The notes: a model not told the origin generated them from the sequence alone. A stretch of 64,000 nt of DNA from DATLED01 sp963750255 (GCA_963750255.1 CAVVPZ010000006.1:744001-808000), one strand, 5' to 3'. Shown: positions 8,981 to 18,510, counted from the first letter of the stretch. Numbers and translations are program-made.

Positions 8981-9623
8981 GTGGGCTTCTTCGACCGCAA
9001 CCGCAAAGACCTCGAGCAGCGGGGCATCGACCCCTCCCGACTTCCTCCCGGGCAGTACTTCACCGATCGATTTCCCGTGCTCCACGCCGGGAGCGTCCCC
9101 GACTACGGCGACCTCTCGGGGTGGGATTTCAGCATCGCCGGGCTGGTCGATGCGCCGGTGACCCTGACGTGGGCCGAGTTCCGCGACCTGCCCTCCGTCG
9201 ATGTCGTCACCGACATCCACTGCGTCACGAAGTGGTCGAAGTTCGACACGGCCTGGCGGGGTGTGCCGTTCGACGCCGTGCTCGACTTGGTCGATGTGCG
9301 AGACGAGGCCACCCACCTCCTCTGCCACAGTGAGTTCGGATTCACGGCCAATGTGCCCCTCGCCGACGTCATCGGTGTCGAGGAGGTTCGGGGCCGAGAG
9401 CAGCCGAAGGCGTTGCTCGCCTACGAGTACGACGGGCGTCCCCTCGACCCCGACCACGGCTACCCGCTGCGCTTCTTCGTGCCTCACCTGTACTTCTGGA
9501 AGTCGGCCAAGTGGCTGCGGGCCCTCGAGTTCCTGGCTGCCGATCAGCCCGGCTTCTGGGAGCGGAACGGCTACCACATGTACGGCGACCCATTCCTGCG
9601 AGCAGCGCCACTGGGGCGACTGA
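8981..9623 (+). CDS. Sulfite-oxidase-fold molybdopterin oxidoreductase (cytosolic)
   Basis: Single-domain molybdenum-cofactor enzyme of the sulfite oxidase/YedY superfamily. About 210 residues. The Mo-ligand cysteine lies in TDIHCVTKWSKFD, followed by the fold's conserved W-x-G-V segment AWRGVPFDAVLDL and the cofactor-binding stretch HGYPLRFFVPHLYFWKSAKW. There is no signal peptide or Tat motif, so it seems cytosolic, unlike the relative at 13395. The frame runs on past 9623, but the family-like ending YHMYGDPF then shifts near 9595 to EQRHWGD and a TGA at 9621-9623, just before the convergent cysteine desulfurase. Substrate unknown. Confidence 0.83.
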
Positions 9624-9633
9624 GCGCGCGAAG

Positions 9634-10772
9634 TCAACGCAGCGAGCGGAGACGCTCGACGACGCCCGGGAAGGCAGCGACGAACGTGGCGACGTCGTCG
9701 TCGTTCGTGTTCCACCCGACCGAGAGACGGAGCGAACGCTCGGCCTCGACGCCCATGGCCGCCAGCACGGGACTCGGTTCGAGCGACTCCGACGAACACG
9801 CGCTCCCCGAGTGGGCGGCGACTCCCGCTTGGTCGAGACCGAGGAGCACGGCCTCGGACTCGACGCCCTCGACGCCCACGCACACGATGTGGGGCACGCG
9901 GTCGTCGGCGGCGCCGTAGCGGACCACCCCGTCGACGCCGAGGGCGGCGGCCGCCAGTGATGTCGTGCGAGTCCGGTCGTCATCGGCGCTGGCCGAAAGA
10001 GCCTCGCCGGCCAGACGAGCGGCGACGCCGAACCCCACGGCGGCGGGCACGTTCTCGAGTCCGCCGCGACGAGCCCGCTCCTGGTCGCCGCCGAGGATGA
10101 ACGGGTCGAGTCCGAAGGCCGCGTCGAACCAGCAGCGCCGCCGATGCCCTTGGGGCCACCAAGCTTGTGGGCGGTGATCGACATGAGATCGGCGCCGAGT
10201 GCGTCGAAGGCGATCGGCGTCGTGGCCGACGGCCGTTGCCGCGTCGACGTGCACGAGCACGCCGCGCGCCCGGCATCCGGCGACGACATCAGCCACCGGC
10301 TGGCGGGTGCCGACCTCGTGGTTGGCCCACTGCAGGTGGGCGAGAGCAGTCGGGCGACTCGTCGACCGCAGCGAGGAACTCCTCGGGGTCGACCCGGCCC
10401 GTGCTGTCGACGCCGACGGTCACGAGATGGTGGCGGCGGCTACGACTCGAGGACGGCTGAATGCTCGACGGCCGAGGCGACGATCCGCGCCGGTCCGGAT
10501 GACTCGTGTCGGAGGGCGGCACCGAAGGTCGCAGCATTGATGGCTTCGGTGGCCCCGCTGGTGAAGACCACCTCCCGAGGCCGGGCGCCCACCAGCCACG
10601 CCACCTCCTCGCGTGCGTGTTCGAGCGCCACCCTCGCCATGCGGCCTTCGGTGTGGACTCGTCCGGGGTCGGCGGCGCCGTCGCCCGCCATCCACGCCAC
10701 CATCGCCTCGATCACCTCGGGGCGGGCCGGTGACGTCGACGCGTGGTCGAGGTAGGCCCGGCCGGCGGTCAA
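9634..10772 (-). CDS. Cysteine desulfurase, NifS/IscS-like (frameshifted)
   Basis: PLP enzyme that removes sulfur from cysteine for Fe-S cluster or tRNA thiolation. Broken by several 1-base shifts (near 10440, 10350, 10230 and 10130), but the segments are clear: N-terminal YLDHASTSPARPEVIEAM, then VVFTSGATEAINAATFGAAL, the PLP-lysine motif SITAHKLGGPKGIG near 10180-10140, and the active-site cysteine loop HSGSACSSESLEPSPVL near 9800. The TTG start at 10772 overlaps the stop of the SufR-like gene (ATTTGA), giving a two-gene operon. With the divergent mrp gene this forms an Fe-S assembly neighbourhood. Confidence 0.85.
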
Positions 10773-11484
10773 ATGACGGTGACGCAGGCGGCATCGCCGA
10801 AGGCCCGCGACGACTCGGTGGCCGGCATCGTGTCGCCGTAGAGACCGGCGAGCATGCCCCGCACCATGCCTCGGTCGATGCTGCAGATGACGGGGTGCTC
10901 GTGGGCGGTGGCGCCGAACGGGCAGTGCTCGTTGATGATGGCCAGCGACCCGTTGCCCCGAGCCTCGGCATGTGCGGCGAACCCGTGGGCGGTGAGGGCG
11001 TCGGCGACCGCCTGCATCGCCGCCTTCCGTGACCGGGCGCCGTCGGTGGGTGACATCGCCGCGGCGATGGACCGTCCGTACTCCTCGCCCACCTCTTCGG
11101 CCAGGGCCTGGGCCTCGTCGACCGGGAGGCGGGCGAGGGTCTTGCCGAACAGGGTGACGATCAGGTCGTCGCGGCGGGCCGGGAAGATCGATCGAGTCCT
11201 TGGCCGACACCCGGTAGCGCTTGGACGGGCCGACCGGCGCCGCCGTGGTCGGGGCGGGCCACGTGCGACGTCGAGGTAGCCACCGGCGGCCAACTTGTCG
11301 AGGTGGTGGCGGGCGACGTTGGGGTGGAGGGAGAACGCGCTCGGCCACCTCGCCGGCGGTGACGCCGGCGTCGGCAGCCCCGGGCGACGAGGTAGATCTC
11401 GCGACGGGTCGGGTCGCCGAAGGCGGACGTGACCGCAGCGACCATGGCGCTGAAGTCGTCCCCCGCAAGGGGTACCGGAGCCAC
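10769..11484 (-). CDS. SufR-like winged-helix Fe-S regulator (frameshifted)
   Basis: ArsR/DeoR-like transcription repressor likely sensing Fe-S status. N-terminal winged helix: FGDPTRREIYLVAR, then TAGEVAE and FSLHPNVARHHLDKLAAGGY, the latter recovered from other frames (shifts near 11395, 11345, 11240 and 11190). The C-terminal half is intact and holds cysteines spaced C-x12-C (EHCPFG...VICSIDR) and one more four residues from the end, the layout of SufR repressors that carry an Fe-S cluster. The frame opens at ATG 11508, but GTG 11484 is preferred: it lies 7 bases after TAATAT, and the palindrome would otherwise be coding. Downstream gene is cysteine desulfurase. Confidence 0.75.
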
Positions 11485-11497
11485 GTCGGTAATATTA
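11485..11497 (-). promoter_or_regulatory. Leaderless-type -10 box of the SufR-like gene
   Basis: Minus-strand TAATAT (11497-11492) is 7 bases before GTG 11484. It lies wholly inside the 11488-11499 palindrome, so a dimer bound there would block it. Confidence 0.55.
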
Positions 11498-11499
11498 CC
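11488..11499. promoter_or_regulatory. Palindromic operator GGTAATATTACC
   Basis: Perfect 12-bp palindrome in the divergent region between the SufR-like repressor and mrp, in an AT-rich island that stands out from the GC-rich surroundings. Because it is symmetric it presents a TAATAT -10 on both strands. The likely ligand is the adjacent repressor (autoregulation plus control of mrp); this is inference. A second small inverted repeat, GGGGA-AA-TCCCC, follows at 11510-11521. Confidence 0.6.
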
Positions 11500-11546
11500 T
11501 ACGGTCATAGGGGAAATCCCCCCGACCCCGTTCTGGAGCCAGCCCT

Positions 11547-12702
11547 ATGCCCGTCACCCGAGAGCAGGTCCTCGAGGCCCTGCGGCCCGTCCAGGACCCC
11601 GAACTGCACCGCAGCATCGTCGACCTCGACATGGTCCGCGACATCACCATCGACGGCGGCACGGTCACCGTGCTCATCGCGTTGACGGTCGCCGGCTGCC
11701 CCCTGCGGGCGGAGATCACGAGCCGGGTGACCGGCGCCGTGCAGCCCCTCGACGGCGTCGAGCGGGTGGTCGTCGACATGACGGTGATGACCGACGACGA
11801 GCGGGCCGCCCTCAAGGTCAAGCTCGGTCAGGGCGGCGGCAGCCACGCCGGCCACGACCACGCCGGCCACGACCATGGCGGGCAGCCCGCCGCCCGCAAG
11901 GTCATCCCCTTCAACGAGCCCGGGGTCGAAGACCCGCGTGCTCGGCATCGCCTCGGGCAAGGGCGGGGTCGGCAAGTCGTCCGTCACCGTGAACCTCGGA
12001 CTGGCGCTGGCCAAGCAGGGCTACGAGGTCGCGCTGTTCGACGCCGACGTCTACGGCTTCTCGATCCCGAAGATGCTCGGCATCGACCAGGACCCGGTCG
12101 TCATCGACGGGATGATCGTCCCGCCCGTCGCCTTCGGCGTGAAGGCGTTCTCGATGGGGTTCCTCGTCGAGGAGGACCAGCCCGTCATCTGGCGTGGCCC
12201 GATGCTCCACAAGTACCTCGAGCAGTTCCTCACCGACGTCTACTGGGGCGAGCCCGACTTCCTCCTCGTCGACATGCCGCCCGGCACCGGCGACATCGCC
12301 ATCTCCATGGCGCAGTACCTGCCCCGGGCCGAGATCTACGTGGTCACGACGCCGCAGCCGGCGGCGCAGCGGGTCGCGCAGCGGTCCGCCTTCATGGCGG
12401 CCAAGGTGAACCTCAAGGTCCACGGCGTGATCGAGAACATGAGCTGGTTCACCGGCGACGACGGCAAGCGCTACGAGCTCTTCGGCGCCGGCGGCGGCCA
12501 GCTCCTCGCCGACAAGCTCGACGTGCCGTTGGCCGGTCAGGTCCCGCTCGTGCCGGCCCTCCGCGAGGGCGGCGACGACGGCTTCCCGGTGGTGGCCGCC
12601 GATCCGGGCGGTGAGGTCGCCTCGGCCTTCGCCGCGCTCGCCGACTTCGTCGTGTCGAATGCGCCGAAGCAGATCTATCGCCCGGAGCTTACGATCCGCT
12701 GA
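11547..12702 (+). CDS. mrp: Mrp/ApbC Fe-S cluster carrier ATPase
   Basis: P-loop ATPase that holds and transfers Fe-S clusters. About 385 residues: N-terminal MIP18/DUF59 domain (residues 1-95, with LTVAGCPLRAEI), a short His-rich linker (HAGHDHAGHDHGG), then after one shift near 11930 the ATPase with deviant Walker A GIASGKGGVGKSSVT, LFDADVYGFSIPKMLG and VDMPPGTGDIAI. The usual CxxC after VIENMS is absent (VIENMSWFTGDDGKRYELFG), as in some actinobacterial Mrp proteins to my recollection. Start ATG 11547 follows a GGAG-type ribosome site at 11535 and a ~45-base leader from the shared operator. Confidence 0.9.
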
Positions 12703-12709
12703 CCTCGCG

Positions 12710-12785
12710 CCGTCGCGGTGGCCGCAACGGCGGCCGCATCCGCCACAGCAACGGAGCGGGGCGACCACTTCGGCCACACCAACGG
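12710..12785. repeat. Palindromic intergenic repeat, copy A
   Basis: Partner of the copy at 12841-12916: over 71 bases (12715-12785 against 12846-12916) I count 8 mismatches. Its outer ends are less symmetric than copy B. It lies between the convergent mrp and the minus-strand membrane protein gene. Confidence 0.6.
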
Positions 12786-12840
12786 GACGGGCGCGGCGCT
12801 ACGACAAGCGCGTTGGGGTGGCTGATCCGGTCGTTCAAGC

Positions 12841-12916
12841 GCGTTGCGGTGGCCGAAACGGCGGCCGCATCGGCCACACCAACGGAGTGCGGCGACTACT
12901 TCGGCCACGACAACGC
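12841..12916. repeat. 76-bp inverted-repeat element, copy B
   Basis: A 76-bp unit bounded by imperfect 17-bp inverted ends: GCGTTGCGGTGGCCGAA on the left and the complement of GCGTTGTCGTGGCCGAA on the right (15 of 17 match). Internal GTGGCCGA / TCGGCCAC arms could form a second hairpin. The unit at 30692-30767 has the same length and ends. No coding potential seen. Confidence 0.65.
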
Positions 12917-12929
12917 ACACGCCCAGGCG

Positions 12930-13364
12930 CTAGGACAGGCGGGTCAGTGCGGCGGCGAGGACGGTGGCAAGGGCGGTGAGAATGGCGGCCCGCCGGGCCG
13001 GGGCGGGGGCGGCTGCGGCCCAGAGCGCGGCGGCCACGGCGAGCACGGTGAACATGGGCGCCAGCACGTCGGCGTCACTGGGCGTGGTCGCCCACGAGGC
13101 GAAGCCGGCGGCGAACCCGCCGATCCCGACGACACCCGCCATCGTCCAGCGCACGGGCGCCCACAACCGGCGCAGGGCGCCGTCGGCGAACCGGGTAGCG
13201 AGCGCGCCGGTCAATACGAAGTCCCCGAGGAGGAACGGGAGCGCGACGAACCCGAACGGCCCTGCCCCCGAGCGCGACAACAGCGCGAGGACGGCCACGT
13301 TCGCCACCGTGACGACGAGCGTCGTCCACCCGCGGCCAAAGGGAGCGCTGGTCACGACGTCCAT
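12930..13364 (-). CDS. Small integral membrane protein, unknown function
   Basis: 144 residues with four hydrophobic segments: TTLVVTVANVAVLALLS, FGFVALPFLLGDFVLTGALA, MAGVVGIGGFAAGFASWA and a C-terminal Ala-rich helix (FTVLAVAAALWAAAA). I do not recognise a family. The open frame extends upstream, but ATG 13364 (MDVVTSAPFGRGW) is the first start that leaves the divergent molybdoenzyme promoter free. It converges on mrp across the two palindromic repeat copies. Confidence 0.6.
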   Translation of the reverse strand: MDVVTSAPFGRGWTTLVVTVANVAVLALLSRSGAGPFGFVALPFLLGDFVLTGALATRFADGALRRLWAPVRWTMAGVVGIGGFAAGFASWATTPSDADVLAPMFTVLAVAAALWAAAAPAPARRAAILTALATVLAAALTRLS

Positions 13365-13381
13365 CTTCGCCGCCGGCGCCG

Positions 13382-13394
13382 TACCCTCGGTGAC
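13382..13394 (+). promoter_or_regulatory. Leaderless-type -10 box before the molybdoenzyme at 13395
   Basis: TACCCT (13382-13387) is 7 bases before ATG 13395. Confidence 0.5.
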
Positions 13395-14125
13395 ATGTCC
13401 ACCGTCGAAGACGCGCCGCTGGTCGATCAGGCGGTCGCTCCGGCTGAGGGCACGCCCATCGGACGCCGCGTCGTGTTGGGCATGCTCGGCCTTGGCGCGA
13501 TCGGGGTCCTGGTCGGCAAGGCGGTCCAGACTCGCATCGCCAGCACGCTGTCGCCGAACGTGGCCGCGCTCGTTGCCGTCGGGTGGCCGGTTCCGCATCT
13601 ACACCGTCACTGGCTTTCTGCCCTCGAAGTCGACGACCGCCTATCGGTTCTCGCTCGACGGGATGGTTGACGCGCCTCTAGCGCTGACCTACGCCGACCT
13701 CGTCGCCATGCGGGCGACATCGTTGACTCGCGACTTCCAGTGCGTGACCGGGTGGCGGGTGCCCGACGTGGCGTGGAAGGGCGTGAAGTTGGCCGATCTC
13801 CTCGATCGGGCCGGCGTGCGCGACGGCGCCACCGCCCTCCGGTTCACTCGTTCGACGGGGTCTACACCGAGAGCCTCACTCTCGAACAGGCCCGGCGCGA
13901 CGACGTGCTCGTGGCCTACGAGATGGAGGGCAAGGCGATCACCCGCGACCACGGCGGTCCGGTCCGGCTCCTCGTCGCACCGATGTACGGCTACAAGTCG
14001 CTCAAGTGGCTCGACCGGATCGAGGTCGTCGATCGGTGGTCGATGGCTTCTGGGAGCAGCGTGGCTACGAGACCGACGCGTGGGTGGGATCGAGCAATGG
14101 CCGCACGGACTCGCCGACCTCCTGA
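13395..14125 (+). CDS. Exported sulfite-oxidase-fold molybdoenzyme (frameshifted)
   Basis: Molybdopterin oxidoreductase related to YedY/MsrP and to the gene at 8981, but membrane-directed: the N-terminus has a Tat-like GRRVVLGMLG followed by a hydrophobic stretch. Frame shifts near 13585, 13850 and 14035 divide it; joined, it contains the Mo-ligand cysteine in RDFQCVTGWRVPDVAWKGV, and GGPVRLLVAPMYGYKSLKWL, ending GFWEQRGYETDAW and a TGA at 14123. The next gene, 6 bases on, is a b-type cytochrome that probably supplies its electrons, like the YedY-YedZ pair. Substrate unknown. Confidence 0.8.
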
Positions 14126-14131
14126 GCCCGG

Positions 14132-14769
14132 GTGACCTCGGCATCGCCAGACGACGTCTTGCGCTTCGACCGCACCGAGCGCAACGTGCACTGGGTGACG
14201 GCGTCGTTGGTCGGTGTCTGCCTGCTCACGGCCGCCGCCCTCTCCATCCCTGCGGTGTCGGCTCTCATCGGACGTCGGGAATTGGTGAAGGAGATCCACG
14301 TGTTGTGCGGCTCGCGCTGCCGATCCCGCTCCTCGCCGGGCGGGTCGGTCCCTGGGTGAGCGAACTCCGCCGTGATCTCCGCCGCCTCGACCGGTTCGAC
14401 GCGATGGACCGGCGGTGGCTGGCATCGTTCGGGCGCGACCCGTTCGTGGAGAACGGCAAGTTCAACGCCGGGCAGAAGCTCAACGCCGCCTTCAGCGCAG
14501 GCGCCGTGCTCGTGCTCCTCGCCACGGGATCGATCATGCGTTGGTTCGCGCCGTTTCCCCTGTCGTGGCGGACGGGCGCGACGTTCGTGCACGACTGGAC
14601 GGCGTTCCTCTTTCTCGTCGTCCTGGTCGGACACGTCGCCTTTGCGCTCAACGACAGCGAGGCGTTGTCCGGCATGCGGCGGGGCACGGTGAGTCGGGCC
14701 TGGGCCCGGCGCCACGCCCCCCGCTGGCTGGCCGAGTCCACGCACCCACCCGCTTCCCGGCAGAAGTAG
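14132..14769 (+). CDS. Cytochrome b561-type membrane subunit (frameshifted)
   Basis: Four-helix b-type cytochrome resembling formate dehydrogenase gamma/b561 subunits, likely passing electrons between the quinone pool and the preceding molybdoenzyme. It starts GTG 14132 (MTSASPDDVLRFDRTERNVHW); the opening ERNVHW histidine and later VKEIHVLCG, TFVHDWTAFLF and GHVAFA histidines are candidate heme ligands. A shift near 14310 joins the two halves. The interhelix segment ENGKFNAGQKLNAAF is characteristic of FdhI-like proteins. The last codons (ASRQK and the stop) are supplied by the palindromic repeat beginning at 14752. Confidence 0.8.
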
Positions 14770-14799
14770 TCGCCGGAGCGCAGGTTCGCGCCGGAAAGC
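14752..14799. repeat. 48-bp palindromic repeat, copy 1
   Basis: Begins GCTTCCCGGC and ends GCCGGAAAGC, with the interior CAGAAGTAGTCGCCGGAGC then GCAGGTTCG shared almost base for base with the copy at 17333. It overlaps the stop codon of the cytochrome gene. The two copies, in the same orientation, bracket the ABC exporter genes. Confidence 0.7.
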
Positions 14800-14814
14800 G
14801 GCGAGGGGGTTGGG

Positions 14815-15514
14815 TCAGGGGGTGGGGCTGGCGATGGCGTCGCCGACCACCTTGCCGTCGAGAAGACGGATGCGGCGTCGGGTCCGGGCCGCGACCTCCG
14901 GGGCGTGGGTGACGACGATGACCGTGACGCCCTCGTCGGTGAGGGCCCGCAGCGCGGAGACGACCTCCTCGGCCGTGGTCGTGTCGAGGTTTCCGGTGGG
15001 TTCGTCGGCGAGCACCACGCGTGGAGAGTTGGCCAGCGAGCGGGCCAGGGCGACGCGTTGCTGCTCGCCCCCCGAGAGTCGGGAGGGCAGGTGGCTGCGA
15101 CGGGTGGCCAGGCCCACGCGGTCGAGGAGTTCGCCTGCGCGGGCCTGACGGGTGGCGCGATCGCCGCCGAGGGGAACGACCGCGGCTTCGACGTTCTCGG
15201 CCGCGGTGAGGGTGGGGATGAGGTTGAAGGCCTGGAAGACGAAGCCGATCTCCTTGGACCGCACTCGGGTCAGACTCGCGCTCGCCGAGGCTCCCGAGGT
15301 CGCGGCCGTCGAGACGGATGGTGCCCGATGTCGGACGATCGAGGGCCCCGAGCATCTGGAGCAGGGTGGTCTTGCCCGAGCCGCTCGGTCCTTCGACGGC
15401 GACGAACTCACCGGGTCCGATGGAGAAGGTGACGTCGTCGAGCGCAACGACGTCACCACCTCCGGTGCGGTGGACGCGGCGCACGGCGTCGAGCGTGTAG
15501 ACGGGTTCGGTCAT
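14815..15514 (-). CDS. ABC exporter ATPase, MacB/LolD type
   Basis: ATP-binding subunit working with the FtsX-fold permease encoded just upstream. About 232 residues; one shift near 15280. Walker A is GPSGSGKTTL, Q-loop VFQAFNLIPTLTAAENVE, signature LSGGEQQRVALARSLAN, Walker B VVLADEPTGNLD and H-loop VIVVTHAPEVA. This is the short, single-domain class used for lipoprotein, peptide or drug efflux. It starts ATG 15514, 15 bases after the permease stop, so the two form one operon. Confidence 0.9.
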
Positions 15515-15529
15515 CGTGGCGGTCCTTGG

Positions 15530-17283
15530 TCAGCCGAGGTCGCGGAGGGCGACGGCGGGGAGAGTCGGGCAGCGCGCGATCCGCCGAGCAGGCCGGCCAA
15601 CAAGCCGCCGACGAGGGCGAAGACGACGCCGAGCAAGAGCGTGTCGGCATGAAGCGGGGCGGTCATGGTCACGGCGGTGGTGGTCGCCGACGTTGTCGCC
15701 TGACCGAACAGGCTCGACAGATTCGAACCCGCGAGGCCGGGAATGCCGGCGCTCGTAGCGCTCAGCGTCGGAGCGAGGTGGGGGATGACCGCCGACACCG
15801 CGGCGCCGACACCGATGCCGAGGATGCCGCCGAGCAGGCCGAGTCCGAGGGTTTCGGCCAGCACCTGGCGCACCACCCTCGCCTTGGACCAGCCGATGGC
15901 GCGGAGGGTACCGATCTCCCGGACACGCTTGGCCACCGACGACAGGGTGAGCAGCGCGGCGATGGCGAAGGCGGCGAGGAGGACCATGGCCGCCAGCACG
16001 CCGCCGAGTCGGGAGGCGAGGCCTTGGGCGTCGGCCAAGCTCCCGGTGACCTGGTCGGCGAGGCCCTTGGTGGTGACGATCTCGGCGCCGGGAAGCGCCT
16101 TGGCGATGGCGGCGGCGACTTCGTCGACCGAGCCGGCGTCGGTCGCCTTGACCAGCACCGAGGTGACACGGTTCTCCTTTCCCGACAGCTTCTGGAGGGT
16201 CGGGAGGGTGAAGTACACGTCGGCGGTGCTGCCGGTGAGCGTGGGCTTGACCGTGCCGGCGACGTGGTAGTCGGTGCCGTTGATGGGAAGGGTGTCGCCC
16301 ACCTTCAGAGACTTCGTCGATGGCGTAGGCGACGTTGAGGAGGACGTCGGTGTCATTCGCCAGCCAGGCGCCGTCGACGAGTTGGTCCTTGGTGACGAGG
16401 CCGAGGTCGGGATTGGCCGGGTCGATGCCGCCGGCCGTGTAGCTCTGACTCGAGATGTCGGTGCTCGGCGGCTTGACGACCTGCTCGATGGTCTGCAGGG
16501 GAGTGGTGAACGTGGCCCGGAACTCACGGAACCGCTGGGGGAGACAATCGTCGAAGGCCGGGTTGTCGCGTCCGCCCCGTCCGCCCGCAGCCGCGCCAGC
16601 GCCCGGCTGGGCACCCACGGTTACGCCCTTGCTCGATGAGGCAGGCTTGGAAGGCGGTGCGCTCGGCATCCGTCATCGGCTCAGGACGGACGGTCTGGGT
16701 GAATGTCTGGCCACCGGTCTGCAGGCTGGCCACGATCTTCGGCACGGTGCCGCTCTGGTGTTGTCCCAGTTGGATGAGCGCCGGCGCGGCGGCGGCGACG
16801 CCCTTGACCTTGGCGATCTCGGTCAGGGCGTCGTCCGGGAAGCTGATGAGCGTGGCCGAGAGGAAGAAGTCGCGGGTGAACTGGGTGCCCGGTTCGCCGA
16901 GGGAGGCGAGGTCGGTGATCACGTTCTGGTTCTCGGCCAGGCAGCGCGTCGGTGTCGGCTTGGTTCAGGCCGCCGTTGCGTCCGCCCGCCGCCGAAGAAC
17001 CCGCCGCCTCGGCCAGGAGCGTCGGGCACGGTCGAGCTCGTCGTGGTCGCGGCTCCGTCGGCTGTCCGGTCGTCGAGGTCTGTCCGGCGACCCGGGTGAC
17101 GAGGATGTCGGTGCCCACCGATCCCAGCGGGGCAAGGATCTTGGACTGTGCCTCGTCGAGTCCGGCGGAGACGCCCATGATGGCGACGACGAGACCGACA
17201 CCGAGGGCAAGTCCGAGCGTGGTGAGGATCGTCCGGCCCAAACGGCGCTGGAGTTCCTTGGCGACGTACGTGAGGTGGAACAC
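15530..17283 (-). CDS. FtsX/MacB-type ABC permease (frameshifted)
   Basis: Membrane subunit of the ABC exporter. It starts GTG 17283 with FHLTYVAKELQRRLGRTIL and a first helix LGLALGVGLVVAIMGVSAG, followed by a long extracytoplasmic MacB-PCD domain (about 17130-16080) and three C-terminal helices (VLAAMVLLAAFAIAALL, LLGGILGIGVGAAVSA, GVVFALVGGLLAGLLGG). Several shifts (for example near 17060, 16945, 16615, 16310 and 15565) break it. I end it at 15530 because the frame there gives the family-typical tail PAVALRDLG. Asn/Gly-rich stretches in the external domain are seen. Cargo unknown. Confidence 0.8.
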
Positions 17284-17332
17284 AACGGCAGTGAACACTC
17301 CCAACCTGGGATGTCCCTGTGAATCCCTGTCC

Positions 17333-17379
17333 GCTTTCCGGCAGAAGTTGTCGCCGGAGCGCAGGTTCGGCCGGAAAGC
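17333..17379. repeat. 48-bp palindromic repeat, copy 2
   Basis: 47 bases with perfect 10-bp inverted ends GCTTTCCGGC / GCCGGAAAGC; differs from the copy at 14752 by two substitutions and one missing base. It occupies the gap between the permease start and the dGTPase stop. The remainder of that gap (17284-17332, 17380-17393) shows no gene. Confidence 0.7.
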
Positions 17380-17393
17380 CGGGTGGGGTGGGG

Positions 17394-18458
17394 TCAGACG
17401 GCGCGGGGGAGTTTGGCGGGGTCCCAGCCGAGGTGGTCGCTCGGCCATCCGGAGGGCGTAGCGGTCGGTCATGCCGCTGACGTGGTGGACGGCGGCGGCG
17501 ACCGGGTCGCCGAGCGCATCGGGCTCGTCGGTCAGCGCCGCGGGGTGGGCGGCGAACCACTCGGTCAGCGCCCGGAGCAGCTCGATGACGCGGTCGGCCT
17601 GGCGCACGCTCTCGGGCCGGAGGTAGATGCGCTCGAAGTTGAACGATCGGAAGGCGGCGAGCGCGGCGGCCTCGTCGGCCCCCATGCCGATCGTGCCCGG
17701 TGCCCCGATGGTCGTCGAGCATCGACGGTGATGAAGGCGTTGAGCTGGGCCGAGCGCCGGACGCCGACGACGTCGCGCACCTCGGCGGGAAGGTCGGCCG
17801 GCGCCGACGATGCCGGCCCCGACGGCGTCCTCGAAGTCGTGGCAGACGTAGGCGATGCGGTCGGCCCACGCCACGACCTCGCCCTCGGCGGTGGACGGCG
17901 CCGGCCGGTTCCACGAGTGGTTGCGGATGGCGTCGAGCGTCTCGGCGCACAGGTTGAGGGGCGCGAGGACGACGTCGGCGCCGTAGACGGCATGGTGGTA
18001 CCCGCCCGTCGAGGAACGGCGAGAGCGCCTCCTCCGAGGCGTGGCCGGCGGGACCGTGGCCGCAGTCGTGGGCCGAGCGCCGCCGCCTCGGCGAGGGCCA
18101 CGTTGAGCCCCGCGGGGCGGGCGATGCCGACCGCGACCTGCGCGACCTCGATGGCGTGGGTCAGGCGGGTGCGGAGGTGGTCGTCGTCGGGCGCGATGAA
18201 GACCTGGCACTTGCCCGGCCAGGCGGCGGAACGGCCGCGAGTGCTGGATGCGGTCGCGGTCGCGCTCGAAGCAGGTGCGGAACGGGTCGGGCGCTGCTTC
18301 CGGGCGCTGCCGCGAACCCGCGCCCGACGGCCCGGGCCGCGCCGGGGGCCAGCGTGGTCCGCTCGAGGCTCCTCCCGCTCGACCCGGCCGAGGAGCCGGT
18401 GCGGCGATCCCCCCACCGCGGCCGCTCGGTGCGCCGTGACCACCTCGAAGCGAGCCAT
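17394..18458 (-). CDS. dgt: dGTPase-like HD phosphohydrolase (frameshifted)
   Basis: Deoxynucleoside triphosphate triphosphohydrolase-like protein, hydrolysing dNTPs to nucleoside and triphosphate; it belongs to the HD superfamily. Pieces in three frames join as DPFRTCFERDRDRIQHSRPF, then RLTHAIEVAQVAVGIARPAG, the HD pair lost in a shift near 18075 but implied by the DCGHGPAGHASE reading, ETLDAIRNHSWNRPAP, VAWADRIAYVCHDFEDA and a helical C-terminus. It starts ATG 18458 (MARFEVVTAHR) and ends at a TGA at 17396-17394, reached after a shift near 17440. About 350 residues, close to the family length for the non-E. coli type. Confidence 0.83.
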
Positions 18459-18510
18459 GGGTACCAACCGGTAGACTGAACGCGGTCGGCCACGCAACTA
18501 GAACTGCCCT

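Noticed and set aside
11485..11508. ATG 11508 as start of the SufR-like gene
   Set aside because: It would place the perfect palindrome inside the coding region; GTG 11484 has a -10 box at the usual distance.
14752..17379. Insertion sequence or transposon around the ABC genes
   Set aside because: No transposase or integrase gene and no recognisable terminal repeats of a known class; only the short palindromic units are present.
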